Of a DNA stretch of 64,000 bases, positions 45,073 to 53,098 are shown piece after piece. Numbering within the stretch: the stretch's first letter is position 1; the number at the start of each line of letters is the position of its first letter. The notes under the pieces are model-generated. The model was not told the origin of the DNA and searched no databases. It was given only the letters and a program-made list of their open reading frames with translations. Position numbers and translations under genes: made by a program. This stretch comes from Clostridia bacterium (GTDB lineage: Bacteria; Bacillota; Clostridia; Oscillospirales; CAG-272): NCBI GenBank assembly GCA_017456545.1, contig JAFTJE010000026.1:29806-93805 (forward strand), read 5' to 3'.

Positions 45073-45579
45073 ATGTATAAAGTAGGTACAACAGTAATAT
45101 ATGGCTCTGAGGGTGCTTGCAAAATTTCTGAAATTACGGATAATTTCTTTGAAAATTCCGATAATAAGCGTTTATATTATGTCTTAATTCCTGTTAAAGG
45201 TGATGGAAGAATTTTTGTTCCATGTGATAATGAAATACTTGTTGCGAGAATGAAAAAGGTGTTGTCTCCACAGGAAATTAGGGAGCTTATAAGTATTGAT
45301 ATACCCGAAATAGAATGGATTGCAGATAATAGGCAGCGTAACAGGGCATACAAGGAGATGCTCCGGTCCTACGACAGATTAAAAATACTTGCATTAGCCA
45401 AGCTGTTATACCGAATTAAATGTAATACAACGGATAAAAGACGCCTTTATGTATCCGATGAGGAAATACTGAAAAAAGCAATTAAATTACTGCATGAGGA
45501 ATTTTCGTTAGTGTTAAAAATCGAGCTTGACGAGGTAATGCCATATATATTTGGGAATATTACCTGTGAAATAAAATAA
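45073..45579 (+). CDS. CarD family transcriptional regulator
   Basis: 168 residues. The N-terminal RNA-polymerase-interaction domain (YKVGTTVIYGSEGACKISEI...YYVLIPVKGDGRIFVPCDN) is followed by a helical DNA-binding region. CarD/CdnL proteins bind the polymerase beta subunit and stabilise open complexes. The ATG at 45073 follows GAGGTGA; the GTG at 45064 is within that site. Confidence 0.9.
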   Translation: MYKVGTTVIYGSEGACKISEITDNFFENSDNKRLYYVLIPVKGDGRIFVPCDNEILVARMKKVLSPQEIRELISIDIPEIEWIADNRQRNRAYKEMLRSYDRLKILALAKLLYRIKCNTTDKRRLYVSDEEILKKAIKLLHEEFSLVLKIELDEVMPYIFGNITCEIK

Positions 45580-45639
45580 TAATTAAGTCTGTATTTACCA
45601 AAATTGCTTTGGTTATATACAGACTTTTGTTTTTTTCTA

Positions 45640-45670
45640 TTGACATTGACGCAGCGTCAAGTGATATAAT
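45640..45670 (+). promoter_or_regulatory. MerR-type promoter with 19-bp spacer
   Basis: TTGACA (45640-45645) and TATAAT (45665-45670) are separated by 19 bp, the elongated spacing typical of MerR-activated promoters. The spacer contains a perfect palindrome. Confidence 0.85.
45646..45660. promoter_or_regulatory. MerR operator palindrome
   Basis: TTGACGC-A-GCGTCAA, perfect 7-1-7 dyad inside the promoter spacer, 28 bases before the merR-type gene. Confidence 0.85.
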
Positions 45671-45687
45671 AAAAGAGAGGTGATGTA

Positions 45688-46377
45688 ATGGATAATAAAC
45701 TTTATGATATAAATGAGGTTTGCAGGCTATTAGATACAACATCGAGAACATTAAGATTCTATGAAGAAAAAGGAATTATAAGCAGTACAAAGGTTCCTTT
45801 TAATTCTCGTAGACATTATTCAGAGGAGCAGGTTGACCATATTCGAAATATAATGGTTTTGCGAGCTTTAGGTTTGCCGATTAAATTTTTATTAGAATAT
45901 CGGACAGAAAACAGAGATGTTAAAGACATTATATTGGAAAGAAAAGCTGAAATATATGCATTATTAGAAAAGAAAAACAAAGAGCTTATTATGCTTGTTG
46001 AGGCATTAGAAAAGATAGAGTCGGGTGGAGATATCTTCAACATTGATAAAACTATGCAAAATATGAGTGCACACTACAGTGAATTAGTTGAAAGCTGCAC
46101 TAAGCTATTTGTAGAAGGTAAAATAAAAGAACTATATAAGTTTTTTAGTAAAAAAATGGAAGCGTACCGTCCTATTTCGTCTTTTGAAATTATTAGAGAT
46201 GATGTCTTAAAGCCAATTGGTAGCTTTGTATCATACGGTAAAATAGAGATTGACAAAGTATGTGATAATATATATTATCAAAAATTGTATTATGAAAAAA
46301 TGGGATTAGAGGTTAAATATATATTCATAAATGATAAAATAGGTGGATTTTGGCTTAATTATTTTGAATTGAGGTAA
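45688..46377 (+). CDS. MerR-family regulator with DUF3887-like C-terminal domain
   Basis: 229 residues. Residues 5-75 are a MerR winged helix (DINEVCRLLDTTSRTLRFYEEKGII...YSEEQVDHIRNIMVLRALGL), and about 75-115 a coiled-coil dimerisation helix. Residues about 128-225 resemble the NTF2-like DUF3887 domain and match the N-terminal domain of the next gene's lipoprotein. It probably autoregulates through the 19-bp-spacer promoter just upstream. GAGGTGAT precedes the ATG. It is followed by three cell-envelope genes spaced -4 to 4 bases. Confidence 0.85.
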   Translation: MDNKLYDINEVCRLLDTTSRTLRFYEEKGIISSTKVPFNSRRHYSEEQVDHIRNIMVLRALGLPIKFLLEYRTENRDVKDIILERKAEIYALLEKKNKELIMLVEALEKIESGGDIFNIDKTMQNMSAHYSELVESCTKLFVEGKIKELYKFFSKKMEAYRPISSFEIIRDDVLKPIGSFVSYGKIEIDKVCDNIYYQKLYYEKMGLEVKYIFINDKIGGFWLNYFELR

Positions 46378-46381
46378 GGAA

Positions 46382-47689
46382 ATGAAATTTAATGTTATTA
46401 TTGTACATATTCTGATTTTTATTCTTTCTTTTTCGCTTATTTCTTGTGGTTCCGATACTACTGAAACCACAGTCGAATCCAATATGGAAATGGTTGTACC
46501 CGAGACAAATAATGAGCTTTTTGACTTAATTTTGAATAGTATAGAAAACAAATCATTTGATAATCTTTACGGCTATGCATCTAAGGAAATATGTAGTATA
46601 ATGCATAAAGAAGCATTTATAGAAATTTTTGAAGATATTTTAAGAATATCGGGAGATCTAAAAAGTATATCTGATGAAAGCAGTACAACAGATGAGGGTG
46701 TAGAAAGCTTTTTTGCTAAATTACATTTCAAAAATATAGATTTGGAATTGTATGTTAAGATAAAGGATATAAAAATCTACGCAATTAACTATAACATAAT
46801 GTTTAACCGTACCTTTGAAATTGAATATACAGATAATATCATAGAAAGATATTTCATTTTGGAAAATGACGGATATAACTTAAACGCAGTTTACACATAT
46901 ATTAATGATGGGAATGAGCATCCTGCTGTATTACTTATACCCGGCTCGGGCCAGTGTAATTATAATGAAACTATAGGTGTGCATAAGCCGTTTGAGGATA
47001 TTGCATTGGGACTTGCAAAAGAAGGAGTATGCTCGTTAAGAATAGATAAAAGAACCCTAAATTATGCTTCATCTTTTAAGCTAACAGACGGCTTGGATGA
47101 AGAGTACATAGGAGATTTCAATAAGGCTATAGATTATTTAAGAGATAATAATGATGGCGATATTTATTTGTTGGGGCATTCTCTCGGTGGACAGATAGCA
47201 GTTGAGCTTGCTACTATAAACAGTGATATACAGGGTATAGTATTACTAAATAGCTCAGCAAGACATTTAGCAGATATAATGATGGATCAATATATTTGTG
47301 CCGATCCCAGAAACAGCGATATTTACATTCAATATTCTAACATAATAAAGGAAATGAACACTTCGACTGCAAAGGGATATTATTATTATGGTGCTACCGA
47401 TTATTATTGGGCGTCGTATAATACACTAAATACACTTGATGGTATTAGAGAATTTGATGGGAGTATATTGATTATCAACAGTACATTCGATAAACAAAGC
47501 TTTTCTTCGGATATTGAATTGTGGGAAAATAGTTTGATAGAGCAGGATAATGTAATTATTCAGATCTATAATGATATTAGTCATTATGGATACAAAATCG
47601 ATACAAGTAATATAATCTCCTTATATAATAAATCAGAATTCCCGGAAGAAATAATAGATAATATATCGGTTTTTTGTAAAGGAAAATGA
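46382..47689 (+). CDS. Lipoprotein with DUF3887-like domain and alpha/beta hydrolase
   Basis: 435 residues. A signal peptide ends in the lipobox LISCG, so the protein should be anchored outside the membrane. Residues about 40-140 form a DUF3887-like domain. From about 175 an alpha/beta hydrolase follows (LLIPGSGQCNYNET, then the nucleophile elbow GHSLGG with Ser267, and a C-terminal ISHYGYK with the likely His). Starts 4 bases after the MerR gene. The substrate is unknown; this architecture is known in bacterial esterase-like proteins. Confidence 0.82.
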   Translation: MKFNVIIVHILIFILSFSLISCGSDTTETTVESNMEMVVPETNNELFDLILNSIENKSFDNLYGYASKEICSIMHKEAFIEIFEDILRISGDLKSISDESSTTDEGVESFFAKLHFKNIDLELYVKIKDIKIYAINYNIMFNRTFEIEYTDNIIERYFILENDGYNLNAVYTYINDGNEHPAVLLIPGSGQCNYNETIGVHKPFEDIALGLAKEGVCSLRIDKRTLNYASSFKLTDGLDEEYIGDFNKAIDYLRDNNDGDIYLLGHSLGGQIAVELATINSDIQGIVLLNSSARHLADIMMDQYICADPRNSDIYIQYSNIIKEMNTSTAKGYYYYGATDYYWASYNTLNTLDGIREFDGSILIINSTFDKQSFSSDIELWENSLIEQDNVIIQIYNDISHYGYKIDTSNIISLYNKSEFPEEIIDNISVFCKGK

Positions 47690-47693
47690 AAAA

Positions 47694-48008
47694 ATGAAAA
47701 AATATATAGTATTGTTTATAATTATGTCATCTGTAATGCTGACCTCGTGTCAGGTAAACATTGGTGAGAGTACATTTTATGTACACTGGCTTGTAATTGC
47801 AATTCCTGTATTTATTTTACTCTTATTAGTGGGACTTCCCCTTGGAAGAATAAAGTATTATTGCCCAAACTGTAAGAAAACATTTTACACAAGCTGGATT
47901 AAGTGCGTATTCTCAGTGCACATAAATAATGAGAGAGCCTTGAAATGTCCTCACTGTAAAAAAATAAGCATGTGCTATCCTTCTAATAATCAGGAGAATA
48001 AAAAATGA
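47694..48008 (+). CDS. Small lipoprotein-like membrane protein with zinc ribbon
   Basis: 104 residues. The N-terminal segment MKKYIVLFIIMSSVMLTSCQ has a lipobox (LTSC); a second membrane segment follows (WLVIAIPVFILLLLVGLPLG). The C-terminal part has two CxxC pairs (YYCPNCKKTFYTSW and LKCPHCKKIS), a zinc-ribbon-like pattern. Either a lipoprotein or a two-helix membrane protein. Part of the MerR-led operon; overlaps the next gene by 4 bases. Confidence 0.65.
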   Translation: MKKYIVLFIIMSSVMLTSCQVNIGESTFYVHWLVIAIPVFILLLLVGLPLGRIKYYCPNCKKTFYTSWIKCVFSVHINNERALKCPHCKKISMCYPSNNQENKK

Positions 48009-48370
48009 TTTATGCCATTTATATTATGATTACATTAGCTGTAAACATTATTTTGGCAGTAGCTTTTAACTCAAGCTTAAACATATCATTTATTCCTGTG
48101 TTATTTGCTGTATTTATGATTTTTATAAGTATATATCAGCAACATAATAGGCATAAAGGAGATTTTAATATTAACAATTTTTCCGATTTATCCGAAAAGG
48201 AATGGGAAAATGTGTCGGTTTATATATCACGGTCCTTTATTATTTTTACACCCTTTAATTTTCCGTTGATATTTTTCTTTAACATATATGTTAAAATAAT
48301 AATTACAGTCTGTATAGTGATTTTAGCATTTATCGGAGGTCCGATTATTTATAAAATAAAAAACCGCTGA
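48005..48370 (+). CDS. Small membrane protein, unknown function
   Basis: 121 residues with four hydrophobic segments (IYIMITLAVNIILAVAF, SFIPVLFAVFMIFISIY, FIIFTPFNFPLIFFFNIYV, IIITVCIVILAFIGGPIIY). A central SDLSEKEWENVSVYISRSF loop is charged. It recalls DUF1648/SdpI-like accessory membrane proteins only loosely. Last gene of the MerR-led operon, ending inside a terminator. Confidence 0.6.
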   Translation: MIYAIYIMITLAVNIILAVAFNSSLNISFIPVLFAVFMIFISIYQQHNRHKGDFNINNFSDLSEKEWENVSVYISRSFIIFTPFNFPLIFFFNIYVKIIITVCIVILAFIGGPIIYKIKNR

Positions 48371-48384
48371 AAAGCGGTTTTATT
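48358..48384. terminator. Terminator between the MerR operon and the FkbM gene
   Basis: AAAACCGCT / AGCGGTTTT stem with a 4-base loop; A and T runs make it bidirectional. Confidence 0.88.
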
Positions 48385-49474
48385 TTATTGCATATAAATT
48401 TAAGTCCCAGGCGGGAATATAGGGGAATCTGCGTAAATAAAGCTTATATTCGGGATGAATACTCTTTACAAGGGAAGGGAGGAGATACATATCTTCATTT
48501 CTGTGATACAGAGATACAAGCAGATCCGGCTGGGATGCTTTTATTATTTTTTCACTTCCCATTATTGCCTCATATTCTGAACCCTCTACATCGTATTTTA
48601 TAAAATCAACAGCTTCCACTATGCTGTCGAGTCTTCTTGCCTCGATGGGAATTACCTTTGATTTATGGGAGTTTGTACCGTTCTTGGAGGAATTTCTGTT
48701 TCCTGAGGAAATAAATTCAACTGTTTCATTTTTATCAAAGGAAGCGTAGTTGAAGGGAAGCACGGTTGCTCTTGATTCTGATTCTGCATAGGCTGAGAGC
48801 TTCTTGAAATTACGGATATCCGGCTCAAAAGCATATATTTTTTCTAAATTAGGGCAGTAATTAAGGTACGAACGGACTGTATCGCCGTTATATGCTCCTA
48901 AATCGGCGTATATTTTATAAATATCGCATTTTAATAGCTCTTTATTTACATTTTCCTCTATATCCTCGGTTGCTTTAAGATACTTTAGCTTACCTGTGAG
49001 CTTATATCTTATTATATTATCGAAAATAAGCTTGGATTTTTCATCAGCCATCATTTCTCTGGCATAGTACAGGTCAGATAAATGAAGGTCAAAAAATTCC
49101 TCAGTAAATAGCTCTCCATTGCATACCGGAACATCGGGAGCATAAAATTCGTGCTGTTCATCAAGCTCATACATTATATTCATAACATCGGGAAGGCGTG
49201 AGCCAAAGGAAAGTATGATAATTATATCTTTTCCGTATTTTTCGCAAGCCTCGGAGTAGGAAATAACTCTTTTTCCACGATATAAATGACCACGGACAAA
49301 GCCGTCACTCGCAAATACATCCTTGTATTCAATTCCGAATTTTTCAAAATATCCGATTATTTTATCGGCACCGTTACCCATTCCATATATAAGAATGGGT
49401 TTGCTTGTACTTTTTAAGTGGGTCCATAAATCGCATTTTAATTCGTCAAATATGTGATTTTTATAATTTATCAT
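48380..49474 (-). CDS. FkbM family methyltransferase with N-terminal Rossmann-like domain
   Basis: 364 residues. Residues about 25-110 form a nucleotide-binding-like domain (PILIYGMGNGADKIIGYFEKFGIEY). The C-terminal FkbM methyltransferase starts near 190 (IYADLGAYNGDTVRSYL, IYAFEPDIRNFKKL, RLDSIVEAVDFIKYDVEGSEYEAIMG). Such two-domain proteins usually occur in glycan or surface polysaccharide modification. It stands alone here. AAGGA precedes the start. Confidence 0.88.
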   Translation of the reverse strand: MINYKNHIFDELKCDLWTHLKSTSKPILIYGMGNGADKIIGYFEKFGIEYKDVFASDGFVRGHLYRGKRVISYSEACEKYGKDIIIILSFGSRLPDVMNIMYELDEQHEFYAPDVPVCNGELFTEEFFDLHLSDLYYAREMMADEKSKLIFDNIIRYKLTGKLKYLKATEDIEENVNKELLKCDIYKIYADLGAYNGDTVRSYLNYCPNLEKIYAFEPDIRNFKKLSAYAESESRATVLPFNYASFDKNETVEFISSGNRNSSKNGTNSHKSKVIPIEARRLDSIVEAVDFIKYDVEGSEYEAIMGSEKIIKASQPDLLVSLYHRNEDMYLLPSLVKSIHPEYKLYLRRFPYIPAWDLNLYAIK

Positions 49475-49483
49475 ATAGTTTCC

Positions 49484-49512
49484 TTGATTTTACATTTAGA
49501 TTTTGATATAAT
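49484..49512 (+). promoter_or_regulatory. Promoter of the HIT gene
   Basis: TTGATT (49484-49489), 17-bp spacer, TATAAT (49507-49512) with TGA before it. Confidence 0.7.
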
Positions 49513-49563
49513 AACACTGTAAATAATTATACAATATAAATAACGAAAGGTCAAGGTAAAACT

Positions 49564-49902
49564 ATGGATTGTATTTTTTGTAAAATAGCAGAGGGAACAA
49601 TTCCTTCGAATAAGGTATATGAGGACGAGAGAATAATTGCCTTTTATGACCTGAATCCACAGGCAAAGGTTCATGTGCTTGTAATACCGAAGCTCCATAT
49701 AGCATGTGCGGATGAAATAAATGCTGATAACAGTGGAGAAATTGCTTATATCTTTGAGAAAATCCCTCAAATCGCAAGAAAAGCAGGAATTACCAACGGT
49801 TACAGAATAATCTCAAATTGCGGAGATGACGGATGTCAGAGTGTTAAGCATCTTCATTTTCATATAATCGGAGGCGAAAAGCTTTCTGAAAAAATGGCAT
49901 AG
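49564..49902 (+). CDS. HIT (histidine triad) family nucleotide-binding protein
   Basis: 112 residues. CIFCKIAEGTIPSNKVYEDERIIAFYDLNPQAKVHVLVIPK and the triad HLHFHIIGG are diagnostic of HINT-type purine nucleoside phosphoramidases. Monocistronic with its own promoter and terminator. Confidence 0.95.
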   Translation: MDCIFCKIAEGTIPSNKVYEDERIIAFYDLNPQAKVHVLVIPKLHIACADEINADNSGEIAYIFEKIPQIARKAGITNGYRIISNCGDDGCQSVKHLHFHIIGGEKLSEKMA

Positions 49903-49908
49903 TAAAAG

Positions 49909-49940
49909 CCGAACAGAGAATAGACTCTGTTCGGTTTTCT
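49909..49940 (+). terminator. Terminator after the HIT gene
   Basis: CCGAACAGAG / CTCTGTTCGG stem, 6-base loop, T-rich tail. Confidence 0.88.
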
Positions 49941-49966
49941 TGTGTGGATAATGTGTTTCCCTTCAA

Positions 49967-50740
49967 TTATATTTGTTTTTTTATGCTTTGTAATGCTGTT
50001 TTTTCCAGACGAGATACCTGAGCTTGTGAAATACCTATTTCATTGGCTATTTCACTTTGGGTTTTACCGGCATAGAAACGCATATTGATAATTTTTTTCT
50101 CTCTTTCATTAAGCTTTTTTATTGCTTCCTTTATGGCTATATCCTCTATCCAGGCTTCTTCATCTGCCGAGGAATCCCTTAATTGATCTATTACATAAAT
50201 AGAATCCTCAGAATCGCTATATACAGGATCATACAGGGAAACGGGCTCTGTAATAGCCTCTAATGCACATACTACATCTTCCTTTTTTTCCTTCAACTCA
50301 TTTGCTATTTCCTCAACAGTAGGCTCTCTGTCCCATTCAGAGGTTAAATTTTCCTTTACCTGTAATGCCTTATATGCCAAATCTCGGACTGATCTGCTTA
50401 CTCGAATCATATTGTAATCACGCAAAAACCGTTTAATTTCTCCTATTATCATTGGTACAGCATATGTGGAAAATTTTACATCTAAAAGGATGTTAAAATT
50501 GTCTATAGCTTTGACTAATCCGATACAACCGATTTGAAAAAGGTCATCCATATTCTCGTTTCTGCTTGAAAATCTTTGTACAATAGAGAGGACTAATCTT
50601 AGATTGCCTTCTATCAATTCCTTCCTCGCTTTTATATCTCCGTTTTTGCTTTTTATGAGAAGTTCTTTTTTTTCTTTATCGGAAATTGTTTTTAGCTCGG
50701 ATGTATTCACACCAGTTATTTCAACCTTGTTATAGTACAT
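49967..50740 (-). CDS. sigG: RNA polymerase sporulation sigma factor SigG
   Basis: 257 residues. The N-terminal KVEITGVNTSEL motif is the part of sigma-G involved in control in the forespore. Region 2 (NLRLVLSIVQRFSSRNENMDDLFQIGCIGLVKAIDNF), region 3 and region 4 (SQAQVSRLEKTALQSIKKQI) follow. The ATG at 50740 is preceded by a G-rich ribosome site. sigE and spoIIGA, its usual upstream neighbours, are not present. Confidence 0.93.
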   Translation of the reverse strand: MYYNKVEITGVNTSELKTISDKEKKELLIKSKNGDIKARKELIEGNLRLVLSIVQRFSSRNENMDDLFQIGCIGLVKAIDNFNILLDVKFSTYAVPMIIGEIKRFLRDYNMIRVSRSVRDLAYKALQVKENLTSEWDREPTVEEIANELKEKKEDVVCALEAITEPVSLYDPVYSDSEDSIYVIDQLRDSSADEEAWIEDIAIKEAIKKLNEREKKIINMRFYAGKTQSEIANEIGISQAQVSRLEKTALQSIKKQI

Positions 50741-50926
50741 TTTTATCCCCCCGATTTTTGTATCAATTATTGACAAGGGGGATTTTTATTATACAAATTT
50801 AACTTTTCCAATTTATTCATTTTAGTGTAAAAACTATAAAATAATCGACACTTGTAGGCACTTTTTTTGATTTTTATAAGACTTTTAAGGGGACTTTTGT
50901 TAAATAGAATTATTTTTATAAAACTA

Positions 50927-50955
50927 TTGAAATTATCTTTTATATATGGTAAAAT
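50927..50955 (+). promoter_or_regulatory. icd promoter
   Basis: TTGAAA (50927-50932), 17-bp spacer, TAAAAT (50950-50955). Confidence 0.7.
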
Positions 50956-51015
50956 ATACCCGTCATAAAAAGGCGTGTTGTTTTTACAAAAATTTATAGT
51001 TCGGAGGTATTGAAC

Positions 51016-52233
51016 ATGGAAAAAATAAAAATGACCACTCCTCTTGTTGAAATGGACGGAGACGAAATGACCAGAATTATCTGGCAGATGATTAAGGACG
51101 AGCTTCTTTATCCCTTCGTTGATCTCAAGACAGAATATTATGACCTGGGTCTTCCCGAAAGAGAAAAGACAAAGGACCAGGTTACTTTTGATGCTGCATA
51201 CGCTAACCAGAAGTACGGAGTAAGCGTAAAGTGTGCAACAATTACACCTAACAAGCAGAGAGTTGAAGAGTATAATCTTACAGAAATGTGGAAGAGCCCC
51301 AACGGTACTATCCGTGCTATTCTTGACGGTACAGTATTCCGTGCTCCTATTCTTATTGACTCAATCAAGCCTGCTGTACGCAACTGGAAAAAGCCTATTA
51401 CAATTGCCCGTCATGCATATGGTGATGTATACAAGGCAACAGAGTACAGAGTGCCCGAGGAGGGTAAGGCTGAGCTTGTATTTACCGATAAAAACGGTAA
51501 GGAGAGCTTCCGTAAGACTATTTATGATTTTGAGTGCCCCGGAGTTCTTCAGGGACAGTATAACAAGGATGATTCTATCCGTTCCTTTGCTGACTCTTGT
51601 TTTAATTATGCTATAAATACAAAGCAGGACCTTTGGTTTGCTACAAAGGATACTATCTCAAAGCAGTATGACCAGACCTTCAAGCTTATTTTTAAGGAAA
51701 TCTATGATGCAGATTATAGGGAAAAGTTTGAAGAGCTTGGAATTGAATATTTCTATACACTTATTGACGATGCTGTAGCCCGTGTAATCCGTTCTGAGGG
51801 TGGATATATCTGGGCATGTAAGAATTATGACGGTGATGTTATGTCGGATATGGTATCTACAGCATTTGGCTCTCTTGCTATGATGACATCAGTTCTTGTG
51901 TCTCCTAACGGTCAGTATGAGTATGAGGCTGCTCACGGTACAGTAACAAGACATTATTATCGTTACCTTAAGGGAGAGGAAACATCTACTAACCCTATGG
52001 CTACGATTTTTGCATGGTCCGGTGCTCTTCGCAAGAGAGGAGAGTTTGACGGACTTTCCGACCTTGTATCCTTTGCAGATAAGCTTGAGGAGGCATGTAT
52101 CGACACACTTAATGACGGTATTATGACTAAGGACCTTGTTGGACTTGTTGAAAAGGGAACAAAGGCAACAGCCGTAAACACAATTGGCTTTATTAAGGCA
52201 ATTCGTGAAAGACTTGAAGCTAAATTGGCATAA
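51016..52233 (+). CDS. icd: NADP-dependent isocitrate dehydrogenase
   Basis: 405 residues of the eukaryote-like type ([84 protein letters not shown]). It makes 2-oxoglutarate and NADPH, the substrate for gdhA and glutamine synthetase in this window. The ATG at 51016 follows GGAGG; TTG at 51010 is within the spacing. Confidence 0.96.
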   Translation: MEKIKMTTPLVEMDGDEMTRIIWQMIKDELLYPFVDLKTEYYDLGLPEREKTKDQVTFDAAYANQKYGVSVKCATITPNKQRVEEYNLTEMWKSPNGTIRAILDGTVFRAPILIDSIKPAVRNWKKPITIARHAYGDVYKATEYRVPEEGKAELVFTDKNGKESFRKTIYDFECPGVLQGQYNKDDSIRSFADSCFNYAINTKQDLWFATKDTISKQYDQTFKLIFKEIYDADYREKFEELGIEYFYTLIDDAVARVIRSEGGYIWACKNYDGDVMSDMVSTAFGSLAMMTSVLVSPNGQYEYEAAHGTVTRHYYRYLKGEETSTNPMATIFAWSGALRKRGEFDGLSDLVSFADKLEEACIDTLNDGIMTKDLVGLVEKGTKATAVNTIGFIKAIRERLEAKLA

Positions 52234-52240
52234 ATACATA

Positions 52241-52272
52241 AAAAATCGGGTTCGAATTTGAACCCGATTTTT
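52241..52272. terminator. Bidirectional terminator between icd and the activase gene
   Basis: AAAAATCGGGTTC / GAACCCGATTTTT perfect stem with a 6-base loop. Confidence 0.9.
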
Positions 52273-53098
52273 ACTTTATTAAATAATTAAGCTTTTGCAT
52301 TTTGTCATTTGTAGGAGTTCTGAACCTTATCAGCTCCAGGTTTATCGCTTCATATTTGTGCTCACCAAGGGAATGATATGGCAAAAGCTCTGTTTTTTTA
52401 GGATATCCGTACATTTCGTAGAAGCCTTTTAGCTCGTTAATTTCCTCTTCTGAATCATTTATACCGGATATTATGGGAACTCTTACCCAAATATCTTTAT
52501 CCGTTGCGAGAAGTGATTTTAAGTTATCAAGTATTAAAGAATTAGACACACCTGTATATTTTTTATGCACTGTGTTATTCATACTTTTTACATCATAGAT
52601 AAACAAATCGGTATAGGGAAGTATTTGTTCAAAGTGTGAGTATGGTATATATCCTGCAGTATCAACAGCAGTATGTATATTGTGCTCCTTACATTTTTGT
52701 AAAAGCTCGGTGAGAAAATCAACTTGAAGCATACATTCTCCACCGGAAAATGTTACGCCGCCATTTGAATTTTCATAATAAGGAATATCCTTTTTTATAA
52801 TTTCCATTATTTCATCTGATGTGTATTCCTTACCACACATGGCTTTTGCACCGTTTGGACACACCCTTGTGCACCTACCGCAGAGAATACAGGATTCTTT
52901 GCTTTCACAGAATTGCTTACAAATTCCACAAGATGTGCATTTACTTTTATAAAACATTATTTGAGGGTTGAAATCCCGACTTTCCGGATTGTGACACCAA
53001 GAGCATTTTAGGTTGCAACCTTTGAAAAATACGGTTGTCCTTATTCCGGGACCATTGACATAGGAGCCTCTTTGTATATCAAAAATAATTCCCGTCAT
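52271..53098 (-). CDS. Glycyl-radical enzyme activating protein (radical SAM)
   Basis: 275 residues. The radical SAM cluster is at Cys28, Cys32, Cys35 (FKGCNLKCSWCHNPES). A ferredoxin-like insert with eight Cys in two CxxCxxC...C sets (CTSCGICKQFC and CILCGRCTRVCP) places it with activases of non-PFL glycyl radical enzymes. GGVTFSGGECMLQ binds SAM. It overlaps the downstream end of the glycyl radical enzyme gene by 4 bases, so the two are translationally coupled. Confidence 0.93.
   Translation of the reverse strand: MTGIIFDIQRGSYVNGPGIRTTVFFKGCNLKCSWCHNPESRDFNPQIMFYKSKCTSCGICKQFCESKESCILCGRCTRVCPNGAKAMCGKEYTSDEIMEIIKKDIPYYENSNGGVTFSGGECMLQVDFLTELLQKCKEHNIHTAVDTAGYIPYSHFEQILPYTDLFIYDVKSMNNTVHKKYTGVSNSLILDNLKSLLATDKDIWVRVPIISGINDSEEEINELKGFYEMYGYPKKTELLPYHSLGEHKYEAINLELIRFRTPTNDKMQKLNYLIK

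Noticed and set aside
50760-50860. Sigma-G-type promoter upstream of sigG
   Set aside because: A GAATA element and a TATAATA-like -10 exist, but the spacing is about 20 bp rather than 17-18, so I do not call it.
52241-52272. GGTTCGAA sequence resembling a tRNA T-arm
   Set aside because: It is the loop and stem of a perfect terminator hairpin; no acceptor or anticodon arms surround it.
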